Shown here: positions 17,244 through 26,035 of the stretch, one piece after another
Numbering within the stretch: the first letter of the stretch is position 1
Layout: each line of letters starts with the position of its first letter
Origin: Sphingomonas sp. PAMC26645
GTDB taxonomy: Bacteria; Pseudomonadota; Alphaproteobacteria; Sphingomonadales; Sphingomonadaceae
Length of the DNA stretch: 64,000 nt
Assembly (NCBI RefSeq): GCF_004795835.1
Contig: NZ_CP039249.1
Location: 1,732,501-1,796,500 of the forward strand
Reading direction: 5' to 3'
Program-made: the position numbers and the translations under genes
The notes under the pieces: model-generated
Seen by the model: the letters and a program-made list of their open reading frames with translations, nothing else
The model's database searches: none
Told to the model about the DNA's origin: nothing

Positions 17244-17272
17244 GGCGCCGATCGGAAACGACGATCGGCGCC
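17244..17272 (-). terminator. terminator-like hairpin between cro-like and cII-like genes
   Basis: A perfect 11-base-pair stem (GGCGCCGATCG / CGATCGGCGCC) with a seven-base loop. On the leftward strand it is followed by ACTTTT. It lies about 20 bases before the CII-like start, the position of lambda tR1. The rest of 17273-17478 shows no gene. Confidence 0.55.
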
Positions 17273-17478
17273 AGGTGTGCCATTACCAAGGCTAGGGAGT
17301 GGCAGACAGGGGGCTTCCACGCCGAGGTCGGGAGACCCGACGCGAGGGTTCCGACCGGTCTGCCAGCGGCCGAAAGGGTGTGATGGTGTGGACGTCGACG
17401 ACAGCCAGGGAGACAATAGCTGCCGTCGACGCTCGCCGTCGGGGTGACGGCCGAGAGAAATTGCTGTGGAATTCGACG

Positions 17479-17772
17479 TCATCGCGTCGGCTCCAAATTA
17501 GCAGGAAGCTGGCTCAGCGCGCTCTCAGCCACCGCGGGGTAGATGTCCGGCCGCAGACGGTGCTTCGATACGCCGGTAGCGGCTTCGACCGCGAGGACGT
17601 GTTCAGCAGGCAGCGGCCTCTGGCCGCTCAACCACTTCGATACTGCGCCTTGAGTGACCTCAAGCAGTCGGGCAGTCGCAGACTGGGAACCAATCGCGTC
17701 CACTGCCTCCCGCAAAGCCGCGAGAGCGATAGGTGAGGAATCGGTTTCCTGAAGCGAGGTCAGCCTGCCCAT
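17479..17772 (-). CDS. Cro/YdaS-like helix-turn-helix protein, 97 aa
   Basis: A helix-turn-helix is visible: IALAALREAVDAIGSQSATA, then RLLEVTQGAVSKWLSG, followed by RPLPAEHVLAVEAATGVS, the pattern of YdaS/Cro-type proteins. It starts at ATG 17772 and is divergent from the CI-like repressor across an 85-base region with repeated operator-like words. Likely first product of the lytic leftward operon. Confidence 0.7.
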   Translation of the reverse strand: MGRLTSLQETDSSPIALAALREAVDAIGSQSATARLLEVTQGAVSKWLSGQRPLPAEHVLAVEAATGVSKHRLRPDIYPAVAESALSQLPANLEPTR

Positions 17773-17857
17773 GAACACTGGGTATTCCCAAAGTCATAGA
17801 TGGTCAATCCCAATATCTAATCCGCCTGGAATAGGGATTGGTCTAACTCGTGGACCC
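17773..17857. promoter_or_regulatory. divergent operator/promoter region of the lysogeny switch
   Basis: This 85-base AT-richer gap between the Cro-like and CI-like genes contains repeated words: GGGTATTCCCA near 17780, TCAATCCCAATATC near 17805 and GGAATAGGGATTGG near 17828. The last reads CCAATCCCTATTCC on the other strand, so ATCCC-(T/A)AT occurs in both orientations. These are good candidates for operators bound by the two flanking proteins. Confidence 0.55.
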
Positions 17858-18340
17858 GTGACTGTAACCGCAAGCCGTTTGGCTGAAGCCATGAGAATAG
17901 CTGGCGAGGACCAGTCTTCGCTCGCTCGCGCCATAGGCATCACGCAGGGCGCGATTAGTAAGATCCTGCAGGGAAAGACGGCGAACTCCCGCCATCTCCC
18001 GCGTATCGCTCACTACCTCGGATCGTCGCTTCCATGGTTGCTCGGAGAAACTAACGATCCCGGGCTAGACCAACCGGCGCCAACGGCACCGGCTGTCCAC
18101 TTCGTGACGATGCAAGTCGCGTTACCTAGCGAGCGTGCTCTGACGCGGATGTTTGAGGGGCTGTTGCGATCAATGGATCTCTCCGCCCCGGTGGACGTGC
18201 AAGCGCAGCTGCTCGCGAAGCGGTTACCCATTGGGCTGTCGCAGCTGCGCGATCTGCTCCCCGACACCGCCCCTTCGGTTCCGCAGTCAGTAGAACGGCC
18301 TCCAGCTCTCGCCACGACTGCTCCTGGACCGCGGCCATGA
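17858..18340 (+). CDS. CI-like XRE repressor, 160 aa
   Basis: The helix-turn-helix is ASRLAEAMRIAGEDQSSLAR, then AIGITQGAISKILQG; SSLPWLLGETND follows as in many phage repressors. The C-terminal part is short and lacks the Ser-Lys pair of a LexA-type self-cleaving peptidase, so induction probably does not use RecA-stimulated autocleavage of the usual kind. The GTG start at 17858 lacks a ribosome-binding site, suggesting a leaderless or weakly translated message. Confidence 0.7.
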   Translation: MTVTASRLAEAMRIAGEDQSSLARAIGITQGAISKILQGKTANSRHLPRIAHYLGSSLPWLLGETNDPGLDQPAPTAPAVHFVTMQVALPSERALTRMFEGLLRSMDLSAPVDVQAQLLAKRLPIGLSQLRDLLPDTAPSVPQSVERPPALATTAPGPRP

Positions 18341-18588
18341 CGGCACACATGATCTCGCAAGGGCTGCATCCTTCAATGCAACCCGGCGTACTTCGATATA
18401 ATGATTCGCTCATAGACTTTCAGGCTCCCGTGCCGGCTACGGCACGAGCGATGCATGCGCCCTTGTCACTAAATGGGGATGTGCCGCTGTCCCTTTTACT
18501 CCTGTGGATCGGTGGACGACGGCCGCGGCCGTGAGTGGTGTCCGGGGAAGCGAACCGCGCGGCGGTCAACGACTATGGGAGATTTCGC

Positions 18589-19737
18589 GTGGAGACATTC
18601 GCTGAATATGCGGACGCCGCTGGTTTGGACACAATCAGTTGGGAAGATGATGATCTCGCGCTGGACGTGATCGCGATGTTCCACGGCTACTATGGACAGA
18701 GTTTGGCAATGGGACAGCGCAATGGTGCGCCTATGATCCTCGACGTCCACCTCATAGACCGCCCCGGTTTCAATGCGTTCGCTGGCAGCTTTGCAGACGC
18801 CGACGTAATCGCAATTTTTCGGGACGTTCCGTTATTGCTTCTCAAGATTGCTCGATCGATGGTGTCCCACGGCATCATACTTTCGCATATTCGCACAGAA
18901 TCGGTAAAACTCGAGCCTTTTGCTGTGCCCGGGCGTTATGCCGAGCTTCTAAGTTCCGTTCGCGTATGGGAGGTTCAAGCGTTAGCGGACCCTAAAAGGG
19001 AAGATCTTGCGAAGAAAATTGCGGCCTTAGCTTGCCTATTCATATTAGGCCACGAATTTGCTCATATTTATAACGGACATGCAGACTATTTGGAAAAGCA
19101 CTTGGGCCTCACCCTTGTCGCTGAAGTCCAAGGTGAGTCGCTCCCGTCTCCGGCGACATACGAGCGGGAAACATTGGAATGGGATGCCGACAGCACCGCC
19201 TCCGAGCAGGTGCTTGCTTGTGCAACCCGGGCCGATAAACGAGTTGTCGGAGGTAGAGATGTTTGGACTTTGCCGGAAAACAACTGGATCGGCACGCGAG
19301 ATGACGCGATCCACATTGCGTTAATATCTCAAATGGTCTGCGGTTTTTTTGCCTTAGGTGCGGATAATCCCGACATTCTCGACCCGGCGCCTCGAACACA
19401 TCCGCACGCGCGCTTCCGGATGATGAGCATGATCGATATGATGGCACACGTGTTATCATATCGAACGGGACAGCCGGAAATCGCTTTCGTACCGGTAATC
19501 AGTTCGGCGATGAAGCAATTTACAACAACGTTGGATTTGACCTTTCAAGTTCGGAAAGATCACGCGGCTCCCGATAAAGAGGCCGTCGCCGCTGCAAGGT
19601 CAGCTCGTATCAAACTGTGGGAGGCCAATTGGGCGAAAATGCATTCCGAGCTTGATACGTTAAAGCGGGGCGGTACCCTCGCACCGCCAGTACAGATGCC
19701 TCATCCGGCATATCCGACCAACCCCACGAAAGGCTGA
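18589..19737 (+). CDS. HEXXH zinc metallopeptidase, possibly Lit/U49-like
   Basis: About 382 aa from GTG 18589 (GGGAG upstream; an earlier GTG at 18535 is possible). HEFAH at residues 155-159, inside LILGHEFAHIYNGH preceded by a hydrophobic strand, gives two zinc ligands and the catalytic Glu. EWDADSTA with Glu about 197 is a fitting third ligand. The C terminus is Pro-rich. The domain layout recalls phage-exclusion peptidase Lit, but I cannot confirm that family. The codons (ATA, TTA) are richer in A/T than in neighbours, suggesting separate acquisition. It sits beside the CI-like repressor, a usual place for genes expressed in the lysogen. Confidence 0.55.
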   Translation: METFAEYADAAGLDTISWEDDDLALDVIAMFHGYYGQSLAMGQRNGAPMILDVHLIDRPGFNAFAGSFADADVIAIFRDVPLLLLKIARSMVSHGIILSHIRTESVKLEPFAVPGRYAELLSSVRVWEVQALADPKREDLAKKIAALACLFILGHEFAHIYNGHADYLEKHLGLTLVAEVQGESLPSPATYERETLEWDADSTASEQVLACATRADKRVVGGRDVWTLPENNWIGTRDDAIHIALISQMVCGFFALGADNPDILDPAPRTHPHARFRMMSMIDMMAHVLSYRTGQPEIAFVPVISSAMKQFTTTLDLTFQVRKDHAAPDKEAVAAARSARIKLWEANWAKMHSELDTLKRGGTLAPPVQMPHPAYPTNPTKG

Positions 19738-19747
19738 GGGGTAAACG

Positions 19748-19921
19748 ATGCGCGTCGACGACCTCCGACTTCGAGTCCCATACGGTCGTGGGATGCGTAA
19801 ACGCCGGGTAGCAGCAATCGAAGGCGACGACGTGCTGTACACAGTTGACGGCATAACCTCGCTGGTGCCGCTACGGGCAAAGGCGGCAGATTTTGTGGCA
19901 TGGATAGAGCGTCAAAAGTAG
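19748..19921 (+). CDS. small hypothetical protein, 57 aa
   Basis: A short frame ten bases after the metallopeptidase stop, probably in the same transcript. It encodes MRVDDLRLRVPYGRGMRKRR, then a compact beta-like stretch (VAAIEGDDVLYTVDG) and a C-terminal helix (AKAADFVAWIERQK). No family recognised. It may be a partner of the metallopeptidase, but only position supports this. Confidence 0.45.
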   Translation: MRVDDLRLRVPYGRGMRKRRVAAIEGDDVLYTVDGITSLVPLRAKAADFVAWIERQK

Positions 19922-19945
19922 GGTTAGCTTTATTCTTGGCGAGGC

Positions 19946-20040
19946 GGGGTATCGCCGGGGTACATCCTACAACTATTCGCCGAAATCGTTCCCTTTTCTG
20001 CGGCTTTCAGAAGGTTGCGGCGGATGGGGTATCCGCCGCA
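19946..20040 (+). repeat. dispersed cassette-boundary repeat, copy A (95 bp)
   Basis: Begins with GGGGTATCGCCGGGGTAC and ends with the perfect hairpin TGCGGCGGAT / ATCCGCCGCA (20016-20040, five-base loop). Copies C and D have the same layout and nearly the same length. It lies between the metallopeptidase unit and the next small gene. Confidence 0.8.
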
Positions 20041-20055
20041 CAAGGAGAGATCAGC

Positions 20056-20271
20056 GTGGAAGAGCTTGACGTAATGGCTGTTGCGAAAGGCATGGAGGCG
20101 CATTTCCAGGCGGCGCTCTCACCCTTTGATGCTGATTTTGTGCAGCTATCGCGCGAGGACGCGGTGCTCACTCTTGGGCTGCTTTCCGCCTTAGTAAGTA
20201 TCCTAGAGGGTGAGGAGCGCGCCCGCCATAGCGGCCAGCGGGTCGCGGCGGAGGGAATCTCCGCCGCATAG
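20056..20271 (+). CDS. small helical protein, 71 aa
   Basis: Starts at GTG 20056 behind AAGGAGAG. It encodes an acidic helical protein (VEELDVMAVAKGMEAHFQA, then LTLGLLSALVSILEGEE). Its last nine codons (RVAAEGISA) are written by a copy of the GCGGCGGA hairpin, so the repeat has been captured as coding sequence. The function is unknown. Confidence 0.45.
   Translation: MEELDVMAVAKGMEAHFQAALSPFDADFVQLSREDAVLTLGLLSALVSILEGEERARHSGQRVAAEGISAA
20245..20267 (+). repeat. hairpin part of the dispersed repeat, copy B
   Basis: GCGGCGGAG-GGAAT-CTCCGCCGC, a nine-base-pair stem, without the upstream GGGGTATC doublet. It overlaps the 3' end of the preceding small gene and lies 41 bases past which the convergent lipoprotein gene ends. 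Confidence 0.65.
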
Positions 20272-20307
20272 TGCGCGATAACTGTGCCTCGGTTATCTGA
20301 GCATCAA

Positions 20308-21213
<906 letters not shown>

Positions 21214-21585
21214 TTCCGCCCCTCAGTTTATTCAGTTCGTTATCGAAGGGGCGTCATGACATGTCCACGGCGTTTGTGATTTTATATGTTGCGCCGTCTG
21301 GATTTCGAGGGACTTTACTGCTCGGGCGATCCCGCACTGTCGCAAAGCAACGGTCACAATCGTGGCGCGCGTATTAATTCCAGCGAACTGACCGGGGTAT
21401 CAACGGGGTATGCGCTCAAGCCGGCCGAGCAAAAACCAAACACTTAAGCGGGTGATGCATGCTTGCGGCGGAGGGTATATCCGCTGCTTGAACAAAGCTA
21501 AGCCAAACATCGAGAACCTGCCTGCAATCGGCGCTAAGGCGGAGGGCGATGGCGGATAGGGCAATGTCGTATTGGAGGTATTCTC
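21214..21585. other. intergenic stretch containing repeat copy C
   Basis: About 370 bases between the lipoprotein start and the next rightward gene. It contains the lipoprotein promoter side and repeat copy C (21394-21487). A short leftover GGCGGAGGGCGATGGCGGAT near 21540 may be a decayed hairpin. No gene is convincing here. Confidence 0.5.
21394..21487 (+). repeat. dispersed cassette-boundary repeat, copy C (94 bp)
   Basis: GGGGTATCAACGGGGTAT is followed about 60 bases later by GCGGCGGA...TCCGCTGC (21465-21487), an imperfect form of the hairpin. It lies between the lipoprotein gene and the next two-gene unit. Confidence 0.75.
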
Positions 21586-21801
21586 ATGGGTAACGAAGCC
21601 GTCTCGTCACGCGATCTCTTTGACGTGCTTGCTAAATCTCAGAAGGTGACGAACGCGTTAGCATTGGCGGTGTCCCACCTGGCAATCGGCGACACGCTCC
21701 TTGCTCGGGACACCCTCAAGGAGGTCGCCGAGTTGGCGAAAGAATCGCAGTGGTCGCTTGCCATGCTCGCTCACAACGCAGGGCTAGTTGAGCGTGGGTG
21801 A
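21586..21801 (+). CDS. small helical protein, 71 aa
   Basis: Begins at ATG 21586 (GGAGG about 13 bases upstream). Entirely helical, with LFDVLAKSQKVTNALALAVS and DTLLARDTLKEVAELAKES. No family recognised. The next gene begins inside its 3' end, so the two form a coupled pair. Confidence 0.45.
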   Translation: MGNEAVSSRDLFDVLAKSQKVTNALALAVSHLAIGDTLLARDTLKEVAELAKESQWSLAMLAHNAGLVERG

Positions 21802-22201
21802 CGTCGATGAGAGCGCAAAAGCCTTGCTGGCAGACCTCCAACGAGGCCGGGAGGCTCTCGTAGATCGTCAGCACTTGCGTCATGGTAACGGAGGGGGCAC
21901 CTCAGGCGGCGTGACTGATGATTGGAAAGCCAGCGTTGACGCTCAGCTGAAGCACCTCCGAGAGGACGTGCAGCAGGTACGCAACTGGATCGTGGTCGGC
22001 GTTGCTGGCCCGTTGCTCGCGGTCATCGGCTTGTATGTCTACACAGGAACAAAATTCGATGCTGTCAGCGCCAAGTTCGATATCGTCGAAACCCGCATTG
22101 TCGGAGTCGAAAGTAAGGTCAACGTCCTAGCAGTCGAGCAAGCAAAAACGAACGCTAAGCTGGACCTGTTGCTTGAGCGATCGGCACGTAAGACCCGATA
22201 A
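21788..22201 (+). CDS. single-pass membrane protein with coiled-coil tail, 137 aa
   Basis: Starts at TTG 21788 (or GTG 21794), overlapping the previous gene. A hydrophilic first half precedes one membrane helix (IVVGVAGPLLAVIGLYVYTG). The tail has heptad-like repeats (FDAVSAKFDIVETRIVGVES, then VLAVEQAKTNAKLDLLLER), like XhlA-type or spanin-like phage membrane proteins. It lies outside the lysis block, so a role as a membrane accessory factor expressed in the lysogen is as likely. Confidence 0.5.
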   Translation: MSVGDVDESAKALLADLQRGREALVDRQHLRHGNGGGTSGGVTDDWKASVDAQLKHLREDVQQVRNWIVVGVAGPLLAVIGLYVYTGTKFDAVSAKFDIVETRIVGVESKVNVLAVEQAKTNAKLDLLLERSARKTR

Positions 22202-22206
22202 ATCCG

Positions 22207-22301
22207 GGGGTATCAGCGGGGTACTTCTCGAAAGCGCACGCCGTAAATCGACGGATTTCTGCCGGTTTGAAAGGATTGCGGCGGAGGGGATATCCGCCGC
22301 A
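22207..22301 (+). repeat. dispersed cassette-boundary repeat, copy D (95 bp)
   Basis: GGGGTATCAGCGGGGTAC followed by the hairpin TGCGGCGGAGGGGATATCCG... ending at 22301 (stem GCGGCGGA/TCCGCCGC from 22278). Its length is identical to copy A and its spacing from doublet to hairpin is the same. It begins six bases after the preceding stop codon. Confidence 0.8.
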
Positions 22302-22397
22302 GCGACGCATTCTGGCGACAACGATGTCCGGCGTGTGATGCGATGGGCGCCTAGGGCTCACTTCCCTTTGCAGTAAAAATCTGGGTAACCTTCTCCG

Positions 22398-22871
22398 ATG
22401 AAGATCATCGGTGACTCGCTGGAACGCTACGCAGCCTATATCCAAGCGGCCAAATTAGGCATCTTTGCTTCCGCTGCGTTGCTCGCATACGTTCTGCAGC
22501 CGTACGTAAATTTCTTACCGGGCAACACGATCATCAGCGCGCTCATGCTGAGCAGTGCAGTGATAGGTTTCAGTGCTGCTGAAATGAACAGCGATCGCGT
22601 TCGTCTGGCGGCAAACGCTGTCGTCGGGCTCGCGGGTATCGGTTTTCTAGCATCGGCATTTCTCAATGCTGGAGATAGGCTGTTTGCTAACGAGCGCCGA
22701 TGTGCGGCGATCCAGCATCATATGCTAATGTCGGCGGTTGGCAGGGCGGATGACGCCGCAATGTTTTCCGCATTTGGCTGTCGGCCGACAGGCGACCAAT
22801 CGATCAGCTATCCGCGGAATGCTGTAGGCCCTTCGGCGCGAGAGAAGCCTACTCGCGTAACTCAGCCGTAG
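22398..22871 (+). CDS. hypothetical membrane protein with three hydrophobic segments, 157 aa
   Basis: Hydrophobic segments at about 18-35 (AKLGIFASAALLAYVLQPY), 42-62 (GNTIISALMLSSAVIGFSA) and 68-90 (LAANAVVGLAGIGFLASAFL), then a soluble cysteine-containing tail (RRCAAIQHHM and FGCRP). No family recognised. A decayed relative of the repeat hairpin may lie after it near 22903-22930. Confidence 0.5.
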   Translation: MKIIGDSLERYAAYIQAAKLGIFASAALLAYVLQPYVNFLPGNTIISALMLSSAVIGFSAAEMNSDRVRLAANAVVGLAGIGFLASAFLNAGDRLFANERRCAAIQHHMLMSAVGRADDAAMFSAFGCRPTGDQSISYPRNAVGPSAREKPTRVTQP

Positions 22872-22952
22872 ATGATCCGAGCAGCTACTACGGATTAACC
22901 GTTGCCGCCGGGGACGGAATATTCGCCGTAAACATATTACCTGGAGGCCTGT

Positions 22953-23477
22953 ATGGGATGGCGTGCACTTACCAATTTCAGTTCGGTCAACATCGGAACC
23001 GTACTGTGTGTCTATCTTAATGGCCAAATTACTGGACAACCGGAACCTCAACTGACTGGTACTCATCCGATCGACATTGAGACGTCGACGGGATGGGTTG
23101 AAGCGTTGGTCGAATCCACTGGTCCTGCAAGCGCGGTCCTGATGATCAACGACGGCGCCCGCTACCAAATGACGCTGCGCCGACATGATGAACGTGAGTC
23201 CGGCATAACGATTGGTGGAAGCATGTACGGCAGGGACTGGATCGTTCGCAGCCAGGTCATTCCACATTCATCGATTGAAAGAGAGAACGGCAGGCCGGAC
23301 CACTGGTTTATCGACAAATATGGGCCCGACCGGTGGCAGATGATTAAAGGCCCCTTGGGAAAACGCGCTGCCCTGTTGACGTTCGATCAGCTCTACGCCG
23401 AAGGTCTAGGAACGTACCGGATGCAGAACGGGGAGGGGCAGATCGAAACGAGTTCGGCGCGGAGGAAAGGTCTTTAA
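22953..23477 (+). CDS. hypothetical protein, 174 aa
   Basis: Starts at ATG 22953 with CTGGAGG upstream. A mixed beta-rich soluble protein: TGWVEALVESTGPASAVLMI, GARYQMTLRR, and a basic C-terminal tail. No signal peptide, membrane helix or catalytic motif seen. Precedes the phage middle-gene block. Confidence 0.45.
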   Translation: MGWRALTNFSSVNIGTVLCVYLNGQITGQPEPQLTGTHPIDIETSTGWVEALVESTGPASAVLMINDGARYQMTLRRHDERESGITIGGSMYGRDWIVRSQVIPHSSIERENGRPDHWFIDKYGPDRWQMIKGPLGKRAALLTFDQLYAEGLGTYRMQNGEGQIETSSARRKGL

Positions 23478-23575
23478 AGGTAGGCGCTCATGCCTGGACA
23501 TGCCCCCGCGCGGAATACTTTCCTACTGATTCTAGTTCAGGCTATGTTCTTCCCTGCGGGGGGGAAGGTTGTACT

Positions 23576-23965
23576 GTGCAGAACGAATACCGGCTGACGC
23601 CTGACATGAACTCGCGAAAGCTGCAGGTGGTCAGCTTCGTCAAACAGTACATCAGCCGTTGGGGACAATGGCCAAGCTACGGCGAGATCGGTGGCGCGAT
23701 GGGGATACACTCGTCGACGGCGCGTGATGCGGTCAAGCGGGCGGTGCGTGACGGCCTGCTCTATCGAGAGCGGGGTTCACGCAAAGGCGTCGTGAAGCCC
23801 GCAGGAGTGCAGAGCCGGCTTTGCCCGAGCGAGGCGGCCGAAATGCTTGAGCGGCTTCGCGAGGCGGGCGTGATCGTCATGGATACTGAGGCCAATGCGG
23901 CCACACCCACATTTTACCCACTGCCGATCTCCCCGCCATTTAGGCATCTGCCCGACATTGAATAG
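23576..23965 (+). CDS. winged-helix (LexA-N-like) DNA-binding protein, 129 aa
   Basis: Starts at GTG 23576 behind GGGGGGGAAGG. The N-terminal half is a LexA-type winged helix: LQVVSFVKQYISRWGQWPSY, then GEIGGAMGIHSSTARDAVKR, then DGLLYRERGSRKG. The peptidase half of LexA is absent. Probably regulates the phage middle genes that follow immediately. Confidence 0.65.
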   Translation: MQNEYRLTPDMNSRKLQVVSFVKQYISRWGQWPSYGEIGGAMGIHSSTARDAVKRAVRDGLLYRERGSRKGVVKPAGVQSRLCPSEAAEMLERLREAGVIVMDTEANAATPTFYPLPISPPFRHLPDIE

Positions 23966-23977
23966 CTCGGGGCGAAC

Positions 23978-24163
23978 ATGATCGACGTTGCGCAGTACAA
24001 GGCGGAAATTGCAGCAATCCCCGGCAATAGCCTGATCATACCACGGGCGCAGATCGACGAGCTCCTGAACGAGCTCGAGACTGGGCAGATTGCAAAGCGC
24101 ACGCTGCGTCGTATTCACACGATCGCCGCGATGTCGTCCTCGGTGATGGCTCTCGCGGCATGA
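23978..24163 (+). CDS. small hypothetical protein, 61 aa
   Basis: A short helical protein (AQIDELLNELETGQIAKRTL) whose stop overlaps the start of the DUF3164 gene. The coupling and phage context support it as real; the function is unknown. Confidence 0.5.
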   Translation: MIDVAQYKAEIAAIPGNSLIIPRAQIDELLNELETGQIAKRTLRRIHTIAAMSSSVMALAA

Positions 24164-24798
24164 GCGACAAGCCGCATCCTTCCGCGATCGACGTCGCCGG
24201 CGCCTGGTATCTGAGCGATGCCAAGGCCAGTCTCGTCCCGATCGCCATGGTGAAGACCGAGGATCTGCTCATGGACGAGCTGGTCCGTTCGATGGTCGGC
24301 AAAGCGCACGATCTGTCGGCAGCGTTGAGCGCCTTTAAGCAACACGCCTTCGAAACCGTTGGGGAGTTCCAAGCTCTTCTCGCCCAGCAATACGACGCCA
24401 AGATTGGCGGCAAGAAGGGCAACATCACGCTCACGTCGTACGACGGCTGCATGAAACTTCAGGTGGCCGTATCCGATCGCGTCGAACTCGGGCCTGAACT
24501 TCAGGTTGCCAAGTCGCTGATAGACGAGTGCCTACGTGAGTGGACCGCCGAGGGACGTGACGAGATCCGGGTGGTGGTCGACCGGGCATTCGCAGTGGAT
24601 AAGGAGGGACCGATCAGCCTGTCCGGACTGTTCATGCTGTTGCGCGTGCCCATCGCCGACGAGCGCTGGCTGCGTGGAATGAAGGCAATCCGCGACAGTA
24701 TGCGGGTCATTGGCTCGCGCACGTACGTCCGGTTCTACCATCGTCCCACGCCGGACGGATCATGGCGTGCTATCTCTCTGGACCTTGCTTCGGCGTGA
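24160..24798 (+). CDS. DUF3164 family phage protein, 212 aa
   Basis: Typical DUF3164 signature segments are visible: NITLTSYDGCMKLQVAVSDR, then AKSLIDECLREW, then VDRAFAVDKEGPISLSGLF, then IRDSMRVIGSRTYVRFYHR. The family occurs in Mu-like and other temperate phages next to early genes; its function is unknown. It overlaps both neighbours and so sits in a tightly coupled operon with a NusG-like gene. Confidence 0.85.
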   Translation: MSDKPHPSAIDVAGAWYLSDAKASLVPIAMVKTEDLLMDELVRSMVGKAHDLSAALSAFKQHAFETVGEFQALLAQQYDAKIGGKKGNITLTSYDGCMKLQVAVSDRVELGPELQVAKSLIDECLREWTAEGRDEIRVVVDRAFAVDKEGPISLSGLFMLLRVPIADERWLRGMKAIRDSMRVIGSRTYVRFYHRPTPDGSWRAISLDLASA

Positions 24799-25472
24799 GC
24801 CGCTGGACGATACTTCGTACCAGCGGTGGGCAAACGCTGCCGCTGATGCGATCGCTGCGCGAGGCGGGCTTCGATGTGTGGACGCCGGCGAAGACGTTCC
24901 GCAAGACGATCCGGGCCAATACGCTGATGGGCACGCGGCAGATCGAGGTGGAAGCTCCGATCCTGCCAACGTTCGTGTTCGCTCGGGAAGCAGACGTAGA
25001 GACCCTGCAGGGCCTCATGCTGCAATCGATCAGCCCGCACCCCGCGTTCTCGATCTTTCGATACGTCGATCGCCATGGCGGGCGGCGAGTGCCGTTCTTT
25101 GGCGAGCAGTCCATCGCGGGCCTCCGCCAGGAGGAGGCTGACAGGGCCGCTGACATCAAGGCGATCCAGGACGCCGAAACCTACGCCGAGGCAGAAGCCA
25201 TCCGCATCGCCGCGATCCAGTCGGCCTCTGCCCGACGTCGCGCCGAGAAGGCACGCGAGCGGGAGGAGCGTAACGCGTTACGAGCCCAGCGCTGCACGGT
25301 TGAGGCCGGCAAACAGGTCCAGCTGATCGAGGCACCTGCCTTCGTCGGCGTGACCGGCGTGTTCGAGGAAGTGGAAGGACCATACGCCCGGGTGCGGTTC
25401 GGCGCCCATTCATGGAAAATTGAGGGTTGGCGGGTACTGCCTGCGGACTCAGACAAATATCAGGCCGCATAA
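24795..25472 (+). CDS. NusG/RfaH-like transcription factor with inserted helical linker
   Basis: 225 aa from GTG 24795, which overlaps the DUF3164 stop (GTGA). An N-terminal NGN-like region (ILRTSGGQTLPLMRSLREAG, then FDVWTPAKTFRK and PILPTFVFAR) and a C-terminal KOW-like motif (GVTGVFEEVEGPYARVRF) match NusG/RfaH family proteins. Between them lies an unusual charged helix of about 60 residues (AEAEAIRIAA, ARRRAEKAREREERNALRAQ). Probably a processivity or antitermination factor acting on RNA polymerase for the phage late genes. Confidence 0.7.
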   Translation: MSRWTILRTSGGQTLPLMRSLREAGFDVWTPAKTFRKTIRANTLMGTRQIEVEAPILPTFVFAREADVETLQGLMLQSISPHPAFSIFRYVDRHGGRRVPFFGEQSIAGLRQEEADRAADIKAIQDAETYAEAEAIRIAAIQSASARRRAEKAREREERNALRAQRCTVEAGKQVQLIEAPAFVGVTGVFEEVEGPYARVRFGAHSWKIEGWRVLPADSDKYQAA

Positions 25473-25597
25473 GGCCTCGCTGCTCGAGCAGCCATCGGGA
25501 CAGTCGATCTGGAGCACTTGCTCTTGCGCGCCCTTCATTACTTCCACGCGATCTGTCGCGGAGGAAGTCGTAAGCATGTCTAACTCCGGAGGTGGCC

Positions 25598-25783
25598 ATG
25601 GCCGCACTCAAGCCCCGCACAGAAGGTCAGCGCCTTCGCGATGCCGGCGAGCGACTCATCGACGCCGGCGAACGGTGGGACACAGAGACCCGCAGCATCG
25701 CCGTCCGTCAACATCTGCACGACGATGTCGAGACAGCCGTCGCTGATGCCCGCGCGGTCGTTCGCGGTTCCGGTGGTCGCTAG
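25598..25783 (+). CDS. small hypothetical phage protein, 61 aa
   Basis: ATG 25598 has a strong ribosome-binding site (CCGGAGGTGGCC). It encodes a short charged helical protein (GQRLRDAGERLIDAGERWDT). No family recognised. Confidence 0.45.
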   Translation: MAALKPRTEGQRLRDAGERLIDAGERWDTETRSIAVRQHLHDDVETAVADARAVVRGSGGR

Positions 25784-25912
25784 CCTGCCGTGCATCTGAT
25801 CTGGATCGACGGCACACCCACTCAAAGATCTGGCATGCTTGCGCCGCTGCTCATCGGGTTAGCTGAGCGCCAAGCGACCAGTAAGACGGCTCGAGCGCAA
25901 GCCAAGCTGTCT

Positions 25913-25943
25913 CGGCCGAGCCCTTCCCCCGGGGGCTCGGCCG
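25913..25943. terminator. strong GC hairpin before the late region
   Basis: CGGCCGAGCCC and GGGCTCGGCCG form an 11-base-pair stem. No T-run follows, so it may be a factor-dependent terminator or RNA-processing hairpin between middle genes and the packaging region. No gene is convincing in the surrounding 25784-26035. Confidence 0.45.
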
Positions 25944-26035
25944 CACCCGTTCCCGGCAGCTTCCTGCACGCCAGCACGCTGCTCTCCCTGTCTCCGCCTT
26001 CCCCCGCGCCATGAGCGCATCACAAAGGACTGACC

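Noticed and set aside
17219..17482. 87-codon leftward frame between cro-like and cII-like genes
   Set aside because: Composition looks random and it spans the terminator-like hairpin; the overlap with the CII-like start is probably chance.
25790..26014. 74-codon rightward frame
   Set aside because: No ribosome-binding site, Ser/Pro-rich noise and a strong hairpin through its middle.
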